Assembly: GCA_937916355.1 (NCBI GenBank)
Contig: CALFTM010000100.1
Location: 1-7,161 of the forward strand
Length of the DNA stretch: 7,161 bases
Direction of reading: 5' to 3'
Source of the DNA: an uncultured Bacteroidales bacterium
GTDB taxonomy: Bacteria; Bacteroidota; Bacteroidia; Bacteroidales; Paludibacteraceae
The position numbers were made by a program, and so were the translations under genes. Below, in pieces: positions 5,212 to 7,161 of this stretch. The first letter of the stretch is position 1. Every line of letters begins with the position of its first letter. The notes beneath the pieces are model-generated. The model was not told the origin of the DNA and did no database searches. It saw only the letters and a program-made list of their open reading frames with translations.

Positions 5212-6893
5212 TTTTTTTTAACACCTATATCAGTGAATCTGTATTTTGTTTTTTTAAGAATAAAAAAAACATTTTAGTCTCCGTAGAAGATGCTAACAAG
5301 TATCTTCAAGAGCAATGCGGTATTAAAGCATTTTTTGAGAATGATTCAGAGCTATTGCAACTAACGAACAAACTTAACGAACAATTTACTAATGAAGTTT
5401 GCGAAAGTGATGCAGAATATGGAGATTTTCAAACAAACCAGAATTTAACTTTTCAGATTGCAGAAAATCTCAAAAACAGCGGAGTTTCTCCCAAAATTGT
5501 TATTGAGCCGACTTGCGGTAAAGGACATTTTATTATTGCCGCGTTGGATGCATTTGATGACATTGAAGCGATATATGGCATAGAAATACAAAAAAAACAC
5601 ATTTGGCAATCAAAATTTAACATTCTGGACTATTTTCTCTTGAATCCCAATAGAAAGATTCCTAATATTCATATTATTCATTCAAGCATATTCGATTTTG
5701 ACTATCTCTCAATAAAGAAATCAATTGCAAAAAAAGAACTACTGATTATAGGGAATCCACCATGGGTAACCAATTCTGCATTGGGTACGATGGATTCTAA
5801 AAACCTCCCTCAAAAATCAAACTTTAAACAACATAAAGGACTTGATGCAATGACTGGGAAGGGGAACTTTGATATTGCAGAATATATAACGATTGATTTG
5901 CTGAGGAATTTCGGGGATTGTACCGGCAACATGGCATTTTTGGTAAAAAACTCTGTCATCAAAAACATTGTTCATGACATTCCAAAACTTAAGTTGCCAA
6001 TCGCAAATATGAAAAAACAAAACATCGACAGTAAAAAAGAGTTTGATGTAAGTGTTGATGCAGCTTTATTTATTTGTGAGTTAAACAAGGACACCGAATA
6101 TTCATGTCAAGAGTCAGATTTCTATTCTTCTGAAATAAAATGTGATTTTGGATGGAAGGATAATAAATTTATGTCTGTTTTATCATTAAACAATGAAGTA
6201 GATGGAATCTCTCCTTTTGTGTGGCGACAAGGGATTAAACACGATTGTTCAAAAGTCATGGAAATAGAGTCTGAAGGCAATATATTTTGCAATAAGTTAG
6301 GAGAACGGTTTTCCCTTGAAGATAATCTTATTTATCCTTTGTTAAAAAGCTCTGATTTAAAGACAACAGTAGCAAAATTAACACGGAAAATGACGATTGT
6401 TACACAAAAATTTATTGGGCAGAACACTTCTTATATAAAAGAGTTTCCGCAAACATATAAATATCTTAATGACCACATTGATTTATTCCGAATGAGAAAA
6501 TCAAGCATTTATAAAGGGAAATGTGATTTTTCAATATTTGGCGTTGGAGAATATTCTTTCAAACCCTATAAAATAGCCATTTCAGGCTTGTATAAGACAT
6601 TTCATTTCTGTCTCGTAAAACCCCAGAATGGGAAACCTGTCATGCTGGACGACACTTGTTACTTCATTGGATTTGACACCTTAGAACAAGCTGAATATGT
6701 GTGGGAACTTTTAAATTCTGACCTCGTTGAAAATCTATTAAAAAGCATTACTTTCAAAGATGCAAAACGAATGATTACAAAAGATATATTAATGAGAATT
6801 GATTTAAAAAAAGTAGCTGAAAAGAAAGGCAAAAAAGGTTTCCTTACGGATTTAGGAAAAAACACAAACCTACAATTAAGTTTATTTGAATGA
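5208..6893 (+). CDS. Type II N6-adenine DNA methyltransferase
   Basis: This encodes 561 residues. It transfers a methyl group from S-adenosylmethionine to adenine within the target of the neighbouring nuclease. The N-terminal 70 residues are variable, followed by FQTNQNLTFQIAENL (74-88), in the place of motif X. Motif I is EPTCGKGHF (100-108), with an acidic motif II residue in YGIEI (E126). Motif III lies near SSIFDFD (159-165), and the catalytic motif IV is NPPW (183-186). Motif order (X, I, IV, then target recognition) is that of the gamma class. A conserved-looking segment (KGLDAMTGKGNFDIAEYI, 210-227) follows. The C-terminal half, with FGVGEYSFKPYKIAISGLYK (444-463) and DDTCYF (481-486), is probably the target recognition domain. 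The ATG overlaps the nuclease stop codon (ATGA). Codons 2-20 contain T8, T7 and A8 runs. No obvious terminator follows before the convergent gene at 6951. Confidence 0.93.
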   Translation: MIFFNTYISESVFCFFKNKKNILVSVEDANKYLQEQCGIKAFFENDSELLQLTNKLNEQFTNEVCESDAEYGDFQTNQNLTFQIAENLKNSGVSPKIVIEPTCGKGHFIIAALDAFDDIEAIYGIEIQKKHIWQSKFNILDYFLLNPNRKIPNIHIIHSSIFDFDYLSIKKSIAKKELLIIGNPPWVTNSALGTMDSKNLPQKSNFKQHKGLDAMTGKGNFDIAEYITIDLLRNFGDCTGNMAFLVKNSVIKNIVHDIPKLKLPIANMKKQNIDSKKEFDVSVDAALFICELNKDTEYSCQESDFYSSEIKCDFGWKDNKFMSVLSLNNEVDGISPFVWRQGIKHDCSKVMEIESEGNIFCNKLGERFSLEDNLIYPLLKSSDLKTTVAKLTRKMTIVTQKFIGQNTSYIKEFPQTYKYLNDHIDLFRMRKSSIYKGKCDFSIFGVGEYSFKPYKIAISGLYKTFHFCLVKPQNGKPVMLDDTCYFIGFDTLEQAEYVWELLNSDLVENLLKSITFKDAKRMITKDILMRIDLKKVAEKKGKKGFLTDLGKNTNLQLSLFE

Positions 6894-6950
6894 ATCCTTG
6901 TTTCAAAAGAACGAGACATTCTCCAACTGCTTTTCTTCTTCCTAGAACCC

Positions 6951-7161
6951 TTACTCCACCAGCAACTTCTTGCCATTCACCACATAAACACCTCTTTCCA
7001 CCGCAATCTCAAGTTTCATTCCGGCTTGCATATAAAGTCTTTTAACCATGCGGCCCTGAATGTCATTCACGTTTATCCACACTCCTTTGTCGGTGCTCTC
7101 CACAACGATTTTTCCATCGTTGCTGTAGATGATAAGGGAGAGAAGTTCAATGTCGTCTATC
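6951..7161 (-). CDS. C-terminus of secreted/surface protein with T9SS-type sorting domain (partial)
   Basis: The last 69 residues and TAA stop of a gene that enters from the right edge. The segment is a short beta-rich domain: IIYSNDGKIVVES, then VNDIQGRMVKRLYMQAG (about 31-47), then LEIAVERGVYVVNGKKLLVE at the very end. The GR-V turn, the spaced glycines and the terminal G-V-Y-V-V-N-G-K-K pattern resemble type IX secretion (Por) C-terminal sorting domains, which direct proteins across the outer membrane in Bacteroidetes. The upstream functional domain is outside the window, so the cargo is unknown. The sequence is clearly more GC-rich than the restriction-modification genes it converges on, consistent with a host-like gene beside acquired DNA. 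Confidence 0.72.
   Translation of the reverse strand, partial: IDDIELLSLIIYSNDGKIVVESTDKGVWINVNDIQGRMVKRLYMQAGMKLEIAVERGVYVVNGKKLLVE

Noticed and set aside
6659..6976. A 105-codon minus-strand frame across the methyltransferase end.
   Set aside because: It overlaps both the methyltransferase 3' end and the better supported partial gene at 6951-7161, and shows no domain.
1..7161. CRISPR array, tRNA, rRNA, transposase or integrase.
   Set aside because: No spaced direct repeats, no tRNA-like cloverleaf, and no transposase or recombinase motifs were seen on either strand by reading.

Overview
The window looks like chromosomal DNA from a member of the order Bacteroidales, probably the Prevotella/Bacteroides side. 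This rests on Bacteroidetes-type -7 boxes (TAnnTTTG) upstream of several genes, weak or A-rich ribosome binding sites, and a partial gene at the right edge whose C-terminus resembles a type IX secretion (Por) sorting domain. A species cannot be named from the sequence alone.

Left part (1-1740). Two very AT-rich minus-strand genes for small membrane proteins, 4 bp apart, form a probable bicistron: a YcxB-like two-TM protein followed by an unrecognised three-TM protein. An intergenic stretch of about 370 bp separates them from a divergent plus-strand gene for an 80-residue soluble protein, faintly STAS-like, with its own -7 box. A strong symmetric hairpin follows that gene and lies between it and the convergent operon to its right.

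Centre (1845-4350). A complete three-gene minus-strand operon encodes DUF2157, DUF4401 and GDYXXLXY-domain membrane proteins. This set recurs across bacteria but has no established function to my knowledge. The genes are 21 bp apart and then overlap by 4 bp (ATGA). A likely -7/-33 promoter lies about 80 bp upstream, and the leader RNA can fold into a hairpin whose 3' arm sits just before the start codon.

Right part (4528-6893). A type II restriction-modification pair is encoded on the plus strand: a PD-(D/E)XK-type endonuclease, then an N6-adenine DNA methyltransferase with NPPW motif IV. They overlap by 4 bp, with the nuclease gene first. No controller gene or Vsr gene is visible. Three homopolymer tracts sit in the first 20 codons of the methyltransferase gene. 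Beyond it, a minus-strand gene enters from the right edge and ends at 6951.

The arrangement suggests an AT-rich defence/accessory module beside a more ordinary membrane operon. The best candidates for new biology are the unexplained DUF2157/DUF4401/GDYXXLXY operon with its structured leader, the layout of the restriction-modification pair, and the two small membrane proteins on the left.
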